From assembly GCA_963921245.4 (NCBI GenBank), contig CAWUEY030000001.1, positions 1,860,001-1,924,000 on the forward strand: 64,000 nucleotides of DNA, given 5' to 3'. Numbering within the stretch: the first letter of the stretch is position 1; the number at the start of each line of letters is the position of its first letter. A program made the translations under genes and the position numbers. This DNA comes from JABJGO01 sp963921245 (GTDB lineage: Bacteria > Pseudomonadota > Alphaproteobacteria > Rhodospirillales > Casp-alpha2). Positions 8,465 to 17,693 of the stretch are shown here, in pieces. The notes under the pieces are model-generated. The model saw only the letters and a list, made by a program, of their open reading frames with translations, ran no database searches and was not told the origin of the DNA.

Positions 8465-8956
8465 ATGAAAATCCGTTTTGCCCCTATCTGCCTCGCGGCT
8501 TTCGTGCTTGCATTCATGATGCTGCCCCCTGGAACGATCAGTTCCGTTAAAGCCGACGACGCCCTCGAGGGGGCTATTGATGCTCGTCAGGGATATTATC
8601 AGCTCGTCCGGCACAATGCCGGGGTTCTCTTTGGCATGGCAAAGGGTGACATTGACTATGACGTCGACATGGCAACAACCCATGCCAATAACCTTTTGAT
8701 GCTGACCAGGGTTGATGTGGGCTCGCTGTATCCGGCAGGCAGTTCAAAGGAAGAAATGCCCGGTAAAACAAGGGCTCTGAAGAAAATTTGGGACACCTAT
8801 CCCGCCGTTGTGGAAAAATCGAAAGCCTGGAAAGACGCCGTTGCTGCCATGGCGGCGGTTGCCGGAGATGGTGTTGACGCGATCCGAGCCACTGCCGGTG
8901 CGCTCGGCAATGGTTGCAAAGGCTGTCATGACAACTTTCGGGCAGAAAAATTCTGA
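8465..8956 (+). CDS. Cytochrome c' (c-type cytochrome)
   Basis: This 163-residue periplasmic haem protein has an N-terminal signal peptide (hydrophobic core about residues 5-20, probable cleavage near VKA-DD at 30). A single CKGCH haem motif sits at 151-155, close to the C-terminus. The C-terminal haem site after a helical domain is the hallmark of cytochrome c', a four-helix-bundle protein associated with NO or electron transfer. ATG 8465 is chosen because GGAGGAG lies immediately upstream and because the signal peptide begins there; an upstream in-frame TTG at 8429 would add 12 unlikely residues. The next gene, cytochrome b561, overlaps its stop codon and would supply electrons from the membrane. 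Confidence 0.93.
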   Translation: MKIRFAPICLAAFVLAFMMLPPGTISSVKADDALEGAIDARQGYYQLVRHNAGVLFGMAKGDIDYDVDMATTHANNLLMLTRVDVGSLYPAGSSKEEMPGKTRALKKIWDTYPAVVEKSKAWKDAVAAMAAVAGDGVDAIRATAGALGNGCKGCHDNFRAEKF

Positions 8957-9549
8957 GCGAAGCAGCCGCCAATAAGGACCTAACGGAAGCGCCGGTCTGG
9001 GACCTGCCCACGCGCCTGTTCCACTGGGCGCTGGTGATCAGCGTGTCCGTGGGCTGGTACCTGGGTGACAATCTCAGTTTCTCCAATATCCAGTGGCATT
9101 TCTATCTGGGGTATGCGACGGGCGGCCTGATTTTTTTTCGGACCATCTGGGGGATCGTTGGTCCACCCCATGCCCGCTTGAGAACCTTATTCCCGCGTCC
9201 CGGTGACGTGATCAGCTATACCCGGACCATACTGAAACGAGAACCCAGCGGCGTAACGGGTCACAACCCGCTCGGGGCTCTGTCTGTATTGGCGTTGCTG
9301 GTCACGTTGGCTGTTCAGGTTACAACGGGCCTGTTTTCACAATCGGACGATCTGTTTTCAGAAGGCCCATTGTCTTCTTACGCCAGCACATCGGTCGTCC
9401 AGTTTTGCAACTGGGTGCATGATATCTCGTCCAGTGTACTACTGGGGCTCGTTATACTGCATGTGGCGGCGCTGATATTTTATCTGATCTGGAAGCGTGA
9501 AAATCTCATAAAACCGATGATCACCGGGCGAAAGATGGTTCGGAAATGA
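8953..9549 (+). CDS. Cytochrome b561, probable CTG start
   Basis: This inner-membrane di-haem cytochrome b passes electrons to periplasmic acceptors, here presumably the cytochrome c' encoded just before it. Haem ligands expected for the family are present: His24 in VWDLPTRLFHW, His49 in QWHFYLG, and His156 and His170 around CNWVHDISSSVLLGLVILH, with four membrane helices. The frame has no ATG, GTG or TTG between the preceding in-frame stop (8929-8931) and GTG 9034. Starting at 9034 would delete the first helix's conserved RLFHW segment. CTG 8953 overlaps the cytochrome c' stop as CTGA, imitating the common ATGA coupling, so I take it as the start (198 residues). ATT 8950 is the alternative. 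Confidence 0.82.
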   Translation: MSEAAANKDLTEAPVWDLPTRLFHWALVISVSVGWYLGDNLSFSNIQWHFYLGYATGGLIFFRTIWGIVGPPHARLRTLFPRPGDVISYTRTILKREPSGVTGHNPLGALSVLALLVTLAVQVTTGLFSQSDDLFSEGPLSSYASTSVVQFCNWVHDISSSVLLGLVILHVAALIFYLIWKRENLIKPMITGRKMVRK

Positions 9550-9626
9550 GTACTTCGCGTGAATTGGATTTTGACAGGAACCGGGCAGCACTCAATTTTC
9601 CAGCCCGGAACCTTTGCGTACGTGTT

Positions 9627-10978
9627 TCACGCAACGTGAACGGTAACGTCATAGCCGAGCGACCTCAACGCTTTCGATGTGCGCCCGTTCCGGGGCGGGA
9701 AATCCGGTAATGCCCAACCTACAAGTTCGCCAAGGACGCTGATGCCGATATAGGGCATGTTCCATTCCGGTTCATTCACCGCCCGCCAGAGGCGGTCGGG
9801 TAAATTTTCGCGCTCGCCTTCATAGAGAACGTATCGAAAAAGTTCCTTGACGCGCCCGCCGTCGGACTCGCCCTCGTTCCAAAGGCGTTTTGAAAGCGCC
9901 GCAATTTTTTCTTCCATGGTGTATGGGGTTCCCTTATTCGGGAGCCCTACGGCCTCGTTCAGCACATGTTGGGCAACAGTCCTGATCGCGTGTACATTTG
10001 TACATATTTCCCCGAATTCTTCGTATGTCATCGTGTCCAGGCGATCCTCCGCCAATAGGGAACGCAGGAACGGCGCGGTGTCATTAAGTGTTTCTTTCTC
10101 ATCATATAAAAGGTCTTCTTCCGGCAGTTGGCGCCACCAGTCCAGTGTTTCGGCTAGCGCCTCGTCCGGACGATTCTTGTTCTCCTCAAACAGGGCGGCG
10201 TAATTGGATTTTCTGCCATCAAAGGCGCGCTGATAATAGTGCGCATGAAGAAACTGGTCTGCCTGGGTGCTGGCGGGCGCGGAATCGTTGACCCAATGGG
10301 GTCGGTTTTCCGGCAGAGCAACTTTTGCGCCGATGTCCCTAAGAACTTGTAGCGTCGAATGCCATTCTTCGAGAAAAGTCTGCCGCTTTCTGTCGTCCGC
10401 GTTTTTTTCGACCTGAACCGCCCAAGACCGTCCCATGTGATGAGGCTTGGGCTGTTCCAGAAACGTCCGGAATCAGGCTTGGCGGCGTGAAGCGCCTTCG
10501 CTCTTTTTTCCATCTCGACAAGCAATTCGTCGGTCAACGGCGTGGCCTTGGCTTTCAAAATGTTAAAGAGGTCAAGCAGATCACCTGCCATCTTGCCATT
10601 GATCTCCGCTTCGGGGAAAAAGCATCCGGCTTCCACGTTCCTATACCAGGCACTATTAGTCAGATTGGCCGAACCGATGTAGGCGCCTGTGCCACGCCAC
10701 CAGATGACTTTGGCGTGGTGATGCTGAACCAGCCGACACGTAAAATTGGCGGATCGTCTTTTAAGAAAGGTTTTCAAAATTGGAATGCTTACGGCCACGC
10801 TATCGTCGAGCCGTCCGTAGAATCGCAGCGGAATCCTCTTCTCCCAGCACCAATCGAAAAGCAACGATGCGGCCGTCGCATAGGCAACCGCCGCCCAGAC
10901 CTCTTCCGTGTTCTCTACGGCGTTCTCGATGATGTTCCGCAGATAACACCCGTTGATACCACCCATATAAAATTCCAC
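9627..10978 (-). pseudogene. Phospholipase D-like (HKD) protein, interrupted by a frameshift at an A7 run
   Basis: Two overlapping frames make one ~450-residue protein. The upstream part (10978 down to about 10409) holds a single HKD-type motif: HHHAKVIWWRGTGAYIGSANLT, where His-x-Lys and the following Gly-Ser-Ala-Asn are the PLD catalytic signature. The downstream part (about 10400 to 9627) is a charged helical region continuing the protein. The frames meet at seven T on the plus strand (10402-10408). Adding one base there joins ...GRFRSKK to NADDRKRQTFLEEW... smoothly. PLD-like single-motif proteins act as nucleases or lipases and often occur in accessory or defence loci; nothing nearby confirms that. 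Whether this is a real mutation, a phase-variable tract or a sequencing slip cannot be told. Confidence 0.75.
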
Positions 10979-11139
10979 GGCGAGGTCTCCTCCGACCAGC
11001 TAATGATTGGCAGCATGGTATCGTTACCAATTCAAATCGCAATGATTTATGTCAATTTGAAAACGGTGAGCTTGGCGTGCTTTGGAATTGTCAGTAGTCT
11101 CTTGTCTTCGATTTTTGAGCGACTGTATGGAGACCTGTT

Positions 11140-12381
11140 TTGAGGGATATCCCTCGTTTTGACGTCGATTACGTACGCGGCCTGTTTCCCGCTCAATGCT
11201 GGGACTGGGCGTTTTTTGAGAACGCTGGCGGCTCCTACGTACCCACGAGCGTCATTGACCGGATAACGGCCTATATGACCGAAACCCAGGTCCAACCAGG
11301 CGCGAGGTATCCGGCCTCGACAAAAGCTCAGGAGCGTATGGACGAAGGTCGGAAATTGATGGCGGCCATGATTGGCGCTGACGAGGACGAAGTCTCTGTC
11401 AGCCCTTCTACCTCTTTCAACGTCTATGTTCTTGCCAATGCCCTCAGACCACTGTGGTCAGATGGTGATGAAATAATCGTTGCCAACCAGAATCACGAAG
11501 CCAATGCCGGTCCCTGGCACCGGCTGTCGGAACGCGGCATTGTGGTCAGGGAATGGACGGTCGATCCGCTAACAGGGTCCCTTGATCCGGCCGACCTAGA
11601 TAATTTGCTGAGGGACAAAACCCGACTGGTGGCCTTCCCGCACGTCTCTAACCTTGTGGGTGAGATCAATGACGTTACAGAGATCACGAAAAAGGTGCAT
11701 GACGCCGGTGCCATGGTTTGCGTTGACGCCGTTGCCTATGCGCCGCACCGGGCGATTGATGTAAAAGCCTGGGATGTGGATTTCTATTTGTTCAGTTTCT
11801 ACAAGATTTTTGGTGCGCACATGGGATGCCTGTACGGCAAACGCGACCATCTGTTGAAAGCGAGGGGACAGTACCACTTTTTCATCGGTGAAGATCAAAT
11901 CCCCTACAAAATGAATCCGGCCGGCCCCCAGCATGAGATGTTCGCGTCTCTGGTCGGGATCGCGGATTACTTTGATGCCGTGTACAATCACCATTTTGGT
12001 CAGCCTGCCAACAGCTTGCATGAGCGGGTGAAGGCCTGTTTCGATATGGTGGCAACTCACGAAGAGACCCTTTCCGCAAAATTTCTGGATTTCGTGCGCT
12101 CAAAGCCTTCCATTCGATTGATCGGGACTTCTTCGTCCGAAAAAGATCGCCGGGCACCGACATTTGCTTTTTCTGTAGAAGGGCGAAAATCCGCAAAAAT
12201 TCCGCCTTTGTTGGAACCCTATAAGGTTGCTGTAAGTTCCGGGAACTTTTATGCATACAGGCTTACCCAGGCATTGGGGTACGATCCTGATGACGGCGTT
12301 ATCCGGGCCAGCATGGTTCAGTACAACGACCATGATGAGGTCGATCTTCTGATCAAGGCTCTGGATAGCGCTATCTCCTGA
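11140..12381 (+). CDS. Class V aminotransferase, cysteine-desulfurase-like
   Basis: This 413-residue PLP enzyme of the NifS/SufS fold superfamily has ENAGGSYVP near the N-terminus, NQNHEANAGPWH as the substrate-side loop, VCVDAVAYAPHRAIDV as the cofactor-aspartate strand, and FSFYKIFGAHMGCLYG with the PLP lysine at 222. It lacks an obvious mobile cysteine loop, so it may be an aminotransferase or lyase rather than a sulfur donor. The only possible start in the short upstream frame is TTG 11140; GGAG seven bases before it supports this. It is followed on the same strand by a small exported protein and a PhyH-type dioxygenase. Confidence 0.85.
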   Translation: MRDIPRFDVDYVRGLFPAQCWDWAFFENAGGSYVPTSVIDRITAYMTETQVQPGARYPASTKAQERMDEGRKLMAAMIGADEDEVSVSPSTSFNVYVLANALRPLWSDGDEIIVANQNHEANAGPWHRLSERGIVVREWTVDPLTGSLDPADLDNLLRDKTRLVAFPHVSNLVGEINDVTEITKKVHDAGAMVCVDAVAYAPHRAIDVKAWDVDFYLFSFYKIFGAHMGCLYGKRDHLLKARGQYHFFIGEDQIPYKMNPAGPQHEMFASLVGIADYFDAVYNHHFGQPANSLHERVKACFDMVATHEETLSAKFLDFVRSKPSIRLIGTSSSEKDRRAPTFAFSVEGRKSAKIPPLLEPYKVAVSSGNFYAYRLTQALGYDPDDGVIRASMVQYNDHDEVDLLIKALDSAIS

Positions 12382-12496
12382 TCCCGTTTTGCGAGAGCAG
12401 CGCTTGAGATACAGGGTACCTGGCAGTATCTGATGCTGTTTCCATCGCCTCATTGACTTGAAATTTCTACGCTTTCACCGTCATAGTACACGCCAC

Positions 12497-12973
12497 ATGC
12501 GTGAACGCTTACTCATCACCTGTCTGATCATGCTTTTTGGCTTTCCGCTATCAGCGACGGCGGCGGACCGTCATGCAGGATATTATTATCCGCCGCCTTC
12601 ATCGATTGAGGATATGGATTCCAAAGCGCTTCGCATGACCCAGGCGGATCGCCGCATGCGCATCGGTTTCGTGATTGGTCTGGTGGATCAGTTGTTGAGT
12701 CGTCCTTACGCACCGACGGAGTTTATCTTTGTTAAAGGTGCACAAGCGGAAAAACTGATCATCGTCGCGACTGAACCGGGGCGGCTCAGTACGATCTATC
12801 GGGTGCGCGGTTACCTCGCGACCATGACATCGGTTGCGCGGGACACCTCGGTGTTTTCGCAAACCCAGATGAATGACGTCTATAGCTTTATCGACCTGCT
12901 GAAGATAGTGGGCTTCAAGCGTATAACGCTCAGTGATGGCGAGAGCTTTACGCATCAAATCAATGTAAAGTAG
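12497..12973 (+). CDS. Small exported protein of unknown function
   Basis: This 158-residue protein has a clear signal peptide (RERLLITCLIMLFGFPLSATAA, cleavage near residue 24). The mature part starts RHAGYYYPPP and continues as a mixed alpha/beta domain without cysteines. Similar short periplasmic proteins with a YYYP-type start occur in alphaproteobacteria, and I recall them carrying unreliable cofactor-synthesis names; I assign no function. ATG 12497 is preferred because it opens directly into the signal peptide; an in-frame TTG at 12458 would add 13 basic residues. It lies 25 bases before the PhyH gene, probably in one transcript. Confidence 0.7.
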   Translation: MRERLLITCLIMLFGFPLSATAADRHAGYYYPPPSSIEDMDSKALRMTQADRRMRIGFVIGLVDQLLSRPYAPTEFIFVKGAQAEKLIIVATEPGRLSTIYRVRGYLATMTSVARDTSVFSQTQMNDVYSFIDLLKIVGFKRITLSDGESFTHQINVK

Positions 12974-12998
12974 ATCATCGGTTCAAGGAGGATACCTG

Positions 12999-13853
12999 GT
13001 GATGGAAAGCGATACGATCAAGTTAGGATTTGAGCGTGATGGATTTGTGTTTCCCATTGATGTGATGAGCCCGGCGGAGGCGAAACGAATACGCGCCGCT
13101 ATAGAGCACGCTGAAAAAAGCTACACCGACTATCCTGAATTTGCCGCGGGCTTCCATGCCCACGGAAATTTTCTCTTACCGGAACTGGATGAATTGACCC
13201 GCATGGAGCCGATATTGGATGCTGTTTCCCGGGTTTTGGGTGACAATATCCTGGTTTGGGGATGTACATCGTTCATCAAGGAACCAAGAACATCCAATTT
13301 TATCAGCTGGCATCAGGACCTGACCTATTGGGGGATAGACAAGGCGGAGGAAGTAACAGTTTGGGTTGCCCTGTCACCGGCGACAGAAGAAAGCGGTTGC
13401 ATGCGCTACGTACCAGGCTCTCACCGGCAATCGATCGTCGCGCATGAGGATACCTATGGTGAGGAAAACCTGCTGACCCGAGGTCAGGAAATCGCCGTCA
13501 AGGTCGATGAGGCCTCGGCTGTTTCCGTCATTTTGAAACCAGGCCAGATGTCCATGCATCATGGGCACATGTTCCATGCGTCGGGCCCCAATCGTTCCAA
13601 TGATCGGAGAATTGGGTTTGCCATTCAATACATTTCGACACGGATGTCGCAAATTGACGGCGGTATGCTCCCTGTCGTGCTGGTTCGAGGTGAAGACCGG
13701 TTTGGCAACTACGAGCTTGTCAGGCCTTCCAATCAACCCATGTCAGACGACGGTCGTGCCGCCGTTCGGCGCGCCTCTAAGATCATGGAGCGCTATCTTT
13801 ATGCTGGCGCAGACCAGGTCGGAAGACGGGAAGAACATCGCGTTCGCCGATAG
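12999..13853 (+). CDS. Phytanoyl-CoA dioxygenase (PhyH) family protein
   Basis: This is a non-haem Fe(II)/2-oxoglutarate dioxygenase. The facial triad is visible as His105-x-Asp107 in SWHQDLTYWG and a distal His near 193 in MFHASGPNRSNDRRIG, whose following arginine would bind 2-oxoglutarate. The stretch VWVALSPATEESGCMRYVPGSH is the usual PhyH core strand. A strong AAGGAGG at 12985-12991 precedes GTG 12999 and ATG 13002; either could start, differing by one residue. Substrate is unknown; bacterial members hydroxylate small metabolites. Its partner in the run is the class V aminotransferase. Confidence 0.92.
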   Translation: MMESDTIKLGFERDGFVFPIDVMSPAEAKRIRAAIEHAEKSYTDYPEFAAGFHAHGNFLLPELDELTRMEPILDAVSRVLGDNILVWGCTSFIKEPRTSNFISWHQDLTYWGIDKAEEVTVWVALSPATEESGCMRYVPGSHRQSIVAHEDTYGEENLLTRGQEIAVKVDEASAVSVILKPGQMSMHHGHMFHASGPNRSNDRRIGFAIQYISTRMSQIDGGMLPVVLVRGEDRFGNYELVRPSNQPMSDDGRAAVRRASKIMERYLYAGADQVGRREEHRVRR

Positions 13854-13880
13854 GGATGTGTGAACCTCCGGCAAAAATTA

Positions 13881-14426
13881 TTAACCGGCCTCGCTCTCAG
13901 TCTTTAATGTTTCCTCCAAAGTTTTTTCTAGGTCCTTGGCCTCTTTTTCCAGTTCTCGTTCCAGGCGCCTGATCTTGCGGTTCAGGCTTTCGATGTTTTT
14001 CAGGCGGCGTTTACGGACCTTTGCCCGGCTCTTTCGCCAGAACTTGCGCATTGGCCATTCGAAGGCCGTGGCCAACAGAACAAGCCCGGCAAAACCGCAC
14101 ACCAGCGCACCGATAAGATAATCGGCCTGATGAATGGACACGACCGTCCCCCAAAACCCGATGGTGATCAGGCTGGCGGCACCGGTAAACAGTAACCGAT
14201 TGGTGATCGGGTCTTCGCGGATCATTTCGTTCTCAGCATCGGCGATGCTGGTGGCGATTTCCGTTAATGCCAGGGCCTGCCATTTTTTGAACGGCATACC
14301 TTCGGCAAAGGTTCGCCCCTCACGAATGAACTGTTCCAGCCGCAAGATGACATAGATCGCCCGATCTTCCGGGGTTGGATTTTCCGGCAAGTCGGGAACA
14401 GTATACCCGTCAGCAGTTTTTTGCAT
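13881..14426 (-). CDS. Membrane protein with C-terminal coiled coil, unknown function
   Basis: This is a 181-residue protein. The N-terminal ~80 residues are soluble and acidic, two hydrophobic helices follow (about 80-98 and 103-122), and the rest is a strongly basic then heptad-patterned helix (RKRRLKNIESLNRKIRRLERELEKEAKDLEKTL). The likely topology is a hairpin in the inner membrane with both ends in the cytoplasm, inferred from the positive charges after helix two. I do not recognise a family. It is convergent with the PhyH gene and the coding pattern looks genuine. Confidence 0.7.
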   Translation of the reverse strand: MQKTADGYTVPDLPENPTPEDRAIYVILRLEQFIREGRTFAEGMPFKKWQALALTEIATSIADAENEMIREDPITNRLLFTGAASLITIGFWGTVVSIHQADYLIGALVCGFAGLVLLATAFEWPMRKFWRKSRAKVRKRRLKNIESLNRKIRRLERELEKEAKDLEKTLEETLKTESEAG

Positions 14427-14701
14427 AAGACCGGAATCCTTCCATAACCACCCCTATTCAAGCACAGGGATGGTTAATGGAGGGTTGCCGGGAGCGCGCG
14501 GCTAAAAACAGGCGAGATGGGCAGGCGGGACGGACCGGATAGGCGTCGCTGAAGTCAATCCGTTCGGCGTTTCCGGAACGCTCTCGGTTTTGTCGATAAT
14601 ACCGTAATCGTAGTAGCGACCTAGGACCTGCGTCAGGTCATCGACAGAGTCCCAGGATCATCACAGGTTTCCTGCCCAATACATAAAGCCTGAATTTCAG
14701 A

Positions 14702-17401
14702 TTACATGGCGGCCTGAATACGCTCCAGGGCCGCGCCCACCCGGGCCCGCGTGGCGGTGGCTTCGTTCAGTCGCTCGCGTTCGGTCTCGACGACTTCTGC
14801 CGGTGCCTTGGTGACAAATTTTTCATTACCGAGCTTTTTCTCGAACTTTTCGATTTCGCCTTCCAGCCTGGCAATTTCCTTTTGCAGGCGCGCCTGCTCC
14901 GCGTCTAGGTCGATAACCCCGGAAAGCGGCAAAACGAACGTGGTTTCATCGACGATAATCTGCAGCGCGCCCTTGGCTATTTTATCCGCCGCATCCATGC
15001 TTTCCAGACGCGCCAGTCGCATGACCAGATCCCTGTGATCGTCAACGAAGCCGCGGGTCTGGTCGCTGGCACCAAAGTACTGAAGCGCTACCCTGGCACC
15101 GGCGGGCACGTTCATTTCCGCGCGCGCGGCCCGGATTGCCGTCACGACACGAACAACCCAGTCCATCCGGGCGGTGGCATTATCGTCAATCAGGTTGCCG
15201 CCCAGTTCCGGCCACGTACTGAGAATCAGATTGCTGGCCCGGTTGGCGTCCAACTGCTGGTAAAGCTCTTCGGTTATGAACGGAATAACCGGGTGCAGCA
15301 GGTGCAGGATCTGATCCATTACCCATGCGGTGGTGGCGCGGGTCTCTGTCCTAGCGGCTTCATCGTCGCCCATGAGCACCGGCTTGGTGAGTTCCAGGTA
15401 CCAATCGCAGAACGTACCCCAGGTAAAATGATAGAGCACATCAGCGATATCGTTGAAGCGATAGGCGTCAATGGCCTCGGTTGCGCCGTCAGCCGCTTCT
15501 TTCAGTTTACCGATGATCCAGCGGTTTACGGCCAGTCTGGGCGATGCCGGATCAAACCCGTCAACAGGCCGACATTCGTTCATCTCGCAGAACCGGGCAG
15601 CGTTCCAGATTTTGGTGCAAAAATTACGGTATCCTTCGACCCGGCTTTCCGCCAATTTCACGTCGCGGCCCTGTGCCGCCTGTGCCGTCAGGGTAAAGCG
15701 AAGCGCGTCGGCGCCAAACCGATCGATGAGGTCCAGTGGATCGATGATGTTGCCTTTGGACTTGGACATCTTCTGGCCATGCTCGTCGCGGACCAGCGCA
15801 TGGATATAGACCGTGTGGAACGGGACTTCGCCCATGAACGCCAGTCCCATCATCATCATGCGGGCCACCCAGAAAAACAGGATATCGAAGCCGGTGATCA
15901 GCACATCGGTGGGATAGTAGCGTTCCAGCACCGGTGTTTGTTCCGGCCAGCCCAGGGTTGAGAACGGCCAGAGCGCCGAGGAGAACCACGTATCCAAAAC
16001 GTCCGGATCGCGGGTCAGCTCCACCTTTTCGCCCTCGAAGAATTTATCCGCCGCGGCGTATGCTTCCTGTTCGGTCATTTCCACGAAAATCTCACCGTCC
16101 GGGCCGAACCATGCGGGGATTTGATGTCCCCACCAGATCTGACGGGAAATACACCAGGGCTGAATGTTGCGCATCCATTCGTAATAGGTGTTCTCCCATT
16201 GCTGGGGCACAATCCTGGTACGCCCCTGCTCGACCGCGGAAATGGCTGGCCCGGCCAATGTCCTGGCGTCCACAAACCATTGATCCATGAGCCAGGGTTC
16301 GATGACCACACCGGAACGATCGCCGTAGGGAATCGTCATGGGATTGTCTTCGACTTTTTCAAACAGGCCGAGGCTGTCCATTTCCTCGACGATTTTTTTG
16401 CGGGCATCATGGCGGTCCATGCCGCGGTAGGCTTCCGGCACGTTGTCGTTGAGGCAGGCATCCTTGTCGAGGATGTTGACCATCTTCAGGTTGTGACGGC
16501 GACCAACCTCAAAGTCGTTGAAGTCGTGGGCCGGGGTCATTTTCACGGCACCCGTGCCCTTCTCCGGGTTCGCATAGTCGTCGGCAACGATGGGAATAAT
16601 GCGCCCGACGATGGGCAGAGTACAATTCTTGCCAACAAGATGTTTGAAGCGGTCGTCTTCCGGATGAACGGCAACACCGGTATCCGCCAGCATGGTTTCC
16701 GGGCGTGTGGTGGCAACGGTCAGGAAGGTGCCCTCCTCGCCCTCGACCGGATAGCGGAAGTACCATAGCTTGCCGGTTTCCTCGCGCTGTTCCACCTCCA
16801 GATCAGAGATCGCGGTGTGCAGTTTTGGGTCCCAGTTGACCAGCCGCTTGTCACGATAAATCAGGCCTTTTTTGAACAGCTCCACAAACACCTTGCGCAC
16901 GGCCAGTGACAGGCCTTCGTCCATGGTGAAGCGCTCGCGGCTCCAGTCACAGGAGGCACCCAGACGACGCAACTGGCTGGTGATGGTACCGCCGGACTCC
17001 GCTTTCCAGTCCCACACCCGATCCATAAAGGCATCGCGGCCCAGGTCGTGGCGGGTCTTGCCCTCCTCAGCCAGTTGCCGCTCCACAACCATCTGCGTGG
17101 CGATACCGGCGTGGTCGGTGCCGGGTTGCCACAGCACATCACGGCCGCGCATACGCGCGCACCGGATCAGGATATCCTGCAACGTGTTGTTGAGGGCATG
17201 GCCCATGTGCAGGCTGCCGGTGACGTTGGGTGGTGGAATGACAATGGTATAGGGGTCCGCATTGCCGCGTGCGCCACAGGTAAACGCACCCGCGCTTTCC
17301 CATTGTTCATAGTGTTTCTTTTCAACCGTTTCCGGCTGGTAGGTCTTGTCCAGCACGCCGCGATATCCTTCAATTTGTCCATGAATATGATCGGATGACA
17401 T
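14702..17401 (-). CDS. valS: Valyl-tRNA synthetase
   Basis: ValRS charges tRNA-Val and edits mischarged threonine. At 899 residues it is slightly shorter than the E. coli enzyme. The class I signatures are clear: PPPNVTGSLHMGHALNN with HMGH at 65-68, and GQKMSKSKGN near residue 545. The central editing domain (TTRPETMLADTGVAVHPEDDRF) and the C-terminal arm with its long coiled coil (AEQARLQKEIARLEGEIEKFEKKL) are both present. ATG 17401 opens the frame. In many alphaproteobacteria popZ lies beside valS; here no such gene is visible on either side. Confidence 0.99.
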   Translation of the reverse strand: MSSDHIHGQIEGYRGVLDKTYQPETVEKKHYEQWESAGAFTCGARGNADPYTIVIPPPNVTGSLHMGHALNNTLQDILIRCARMRGRDVLWQPGTDHAGIATQMVVERQLAEEGKTRHDLGRDAFMDRVWDWKAESGGTITSQLRRLGASCDWSRERFTMDEGLSLAVRKVFVELFKKGLIYRDKRLVNWDPKLHTAISDLEVEQREETGKLWYFRYPVEGEEGTFLTVATTRPETMLADTGVAVHPEDDRFKHLVGKNCTLPIVGRIIPIVADDYANPEKGTGAVKMTPAHDFNDFEVGRRHNLKMVNILDKDACLNDNVPEAYRGMDRHDARKKIVEEMDSLGLFEKVEDNPMTIPYGDRSGVVIEPWLMDQWFVDARTLAGPAISAVEQGRTRIVPQQWENTYYEWMRNIQPWCISRQIWWGHQIPAWFGPDGEIFVEMTEQEAYAAADKFFEGEKVELTRDPDVLDTWFSSALWPFSTLGWPEQTPVLERYYPTDVLITGFDILFFWVARMMMMGLAFMGEVPFHTVYIHALVRDEHGQKMSKSKGNIIDPLDLIDRFGADALRFTLTAQAAQGRDVKLAESRVEGYRNFCTKIWNAARFCEMNECRPVDGFDPASPRLAVNRWIIGKLKEAADGATEAIDAYRFNDIADVLYHFTWGTFCDWYLELTKPVLMGDDEAARTETRATTAWVMDQILHLLHPVIPFITEELYQQLDANRASNLILSTWPELGGNLIDDNATARMDWVVRVVTAIRAARAEMNVPAGARVALQYFGASDQTRGFVDDHRDLVMRLARLESMDAADKIAKGALQIIVDETTFVLPLSGVIDLDAEQARLQKEIARLEGEIEKFEKKLGNEKFVTKAPAEVVETERERLNEATATRARVGAALERIQAAM

Positions 17402-17693
17402 CCTATCCGAAACAGGACCTACCTTCTAACAATGTGAGGGCCGAAGGTCTAGGATTTCTGGTAAAACCACGACCAGGGATTATGGTTGTTTCAGCGAAAG
17501 GCGTTGACCGACAGGTGAATGCGAAGCAATCACCGAAAGGTGGGGGTTAAATGTCACCAAGGGTCGTTATCCGGGTCAGCCCCTAAATCAAAATATACAA
17601 GAGACGCTGGAGATACTTGACACGATGATTGAGGAAAACGTCTTCGTGATTTATCTGAACGTGCGCTAGATTTGCTGACATAATCCCTGATCA
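17402..17693. other. Intergenic, upstream of valS and the YdjM-like gene
   Basis: A divergent gap of 292 bases. No conserved ORF, T-box-like hairpin or clear operator was found. A short open stretch around 17580-17670 (plus strand) encodes only about 27 residues after a stop and has no start signal, so I do not call it. Confidence 0.3.

Noticed and set aside
15035..15961. 308-codon plus-strand ORF inside valS
   Set aside because: Antisense shadow of the well-conserved ValRS frame.
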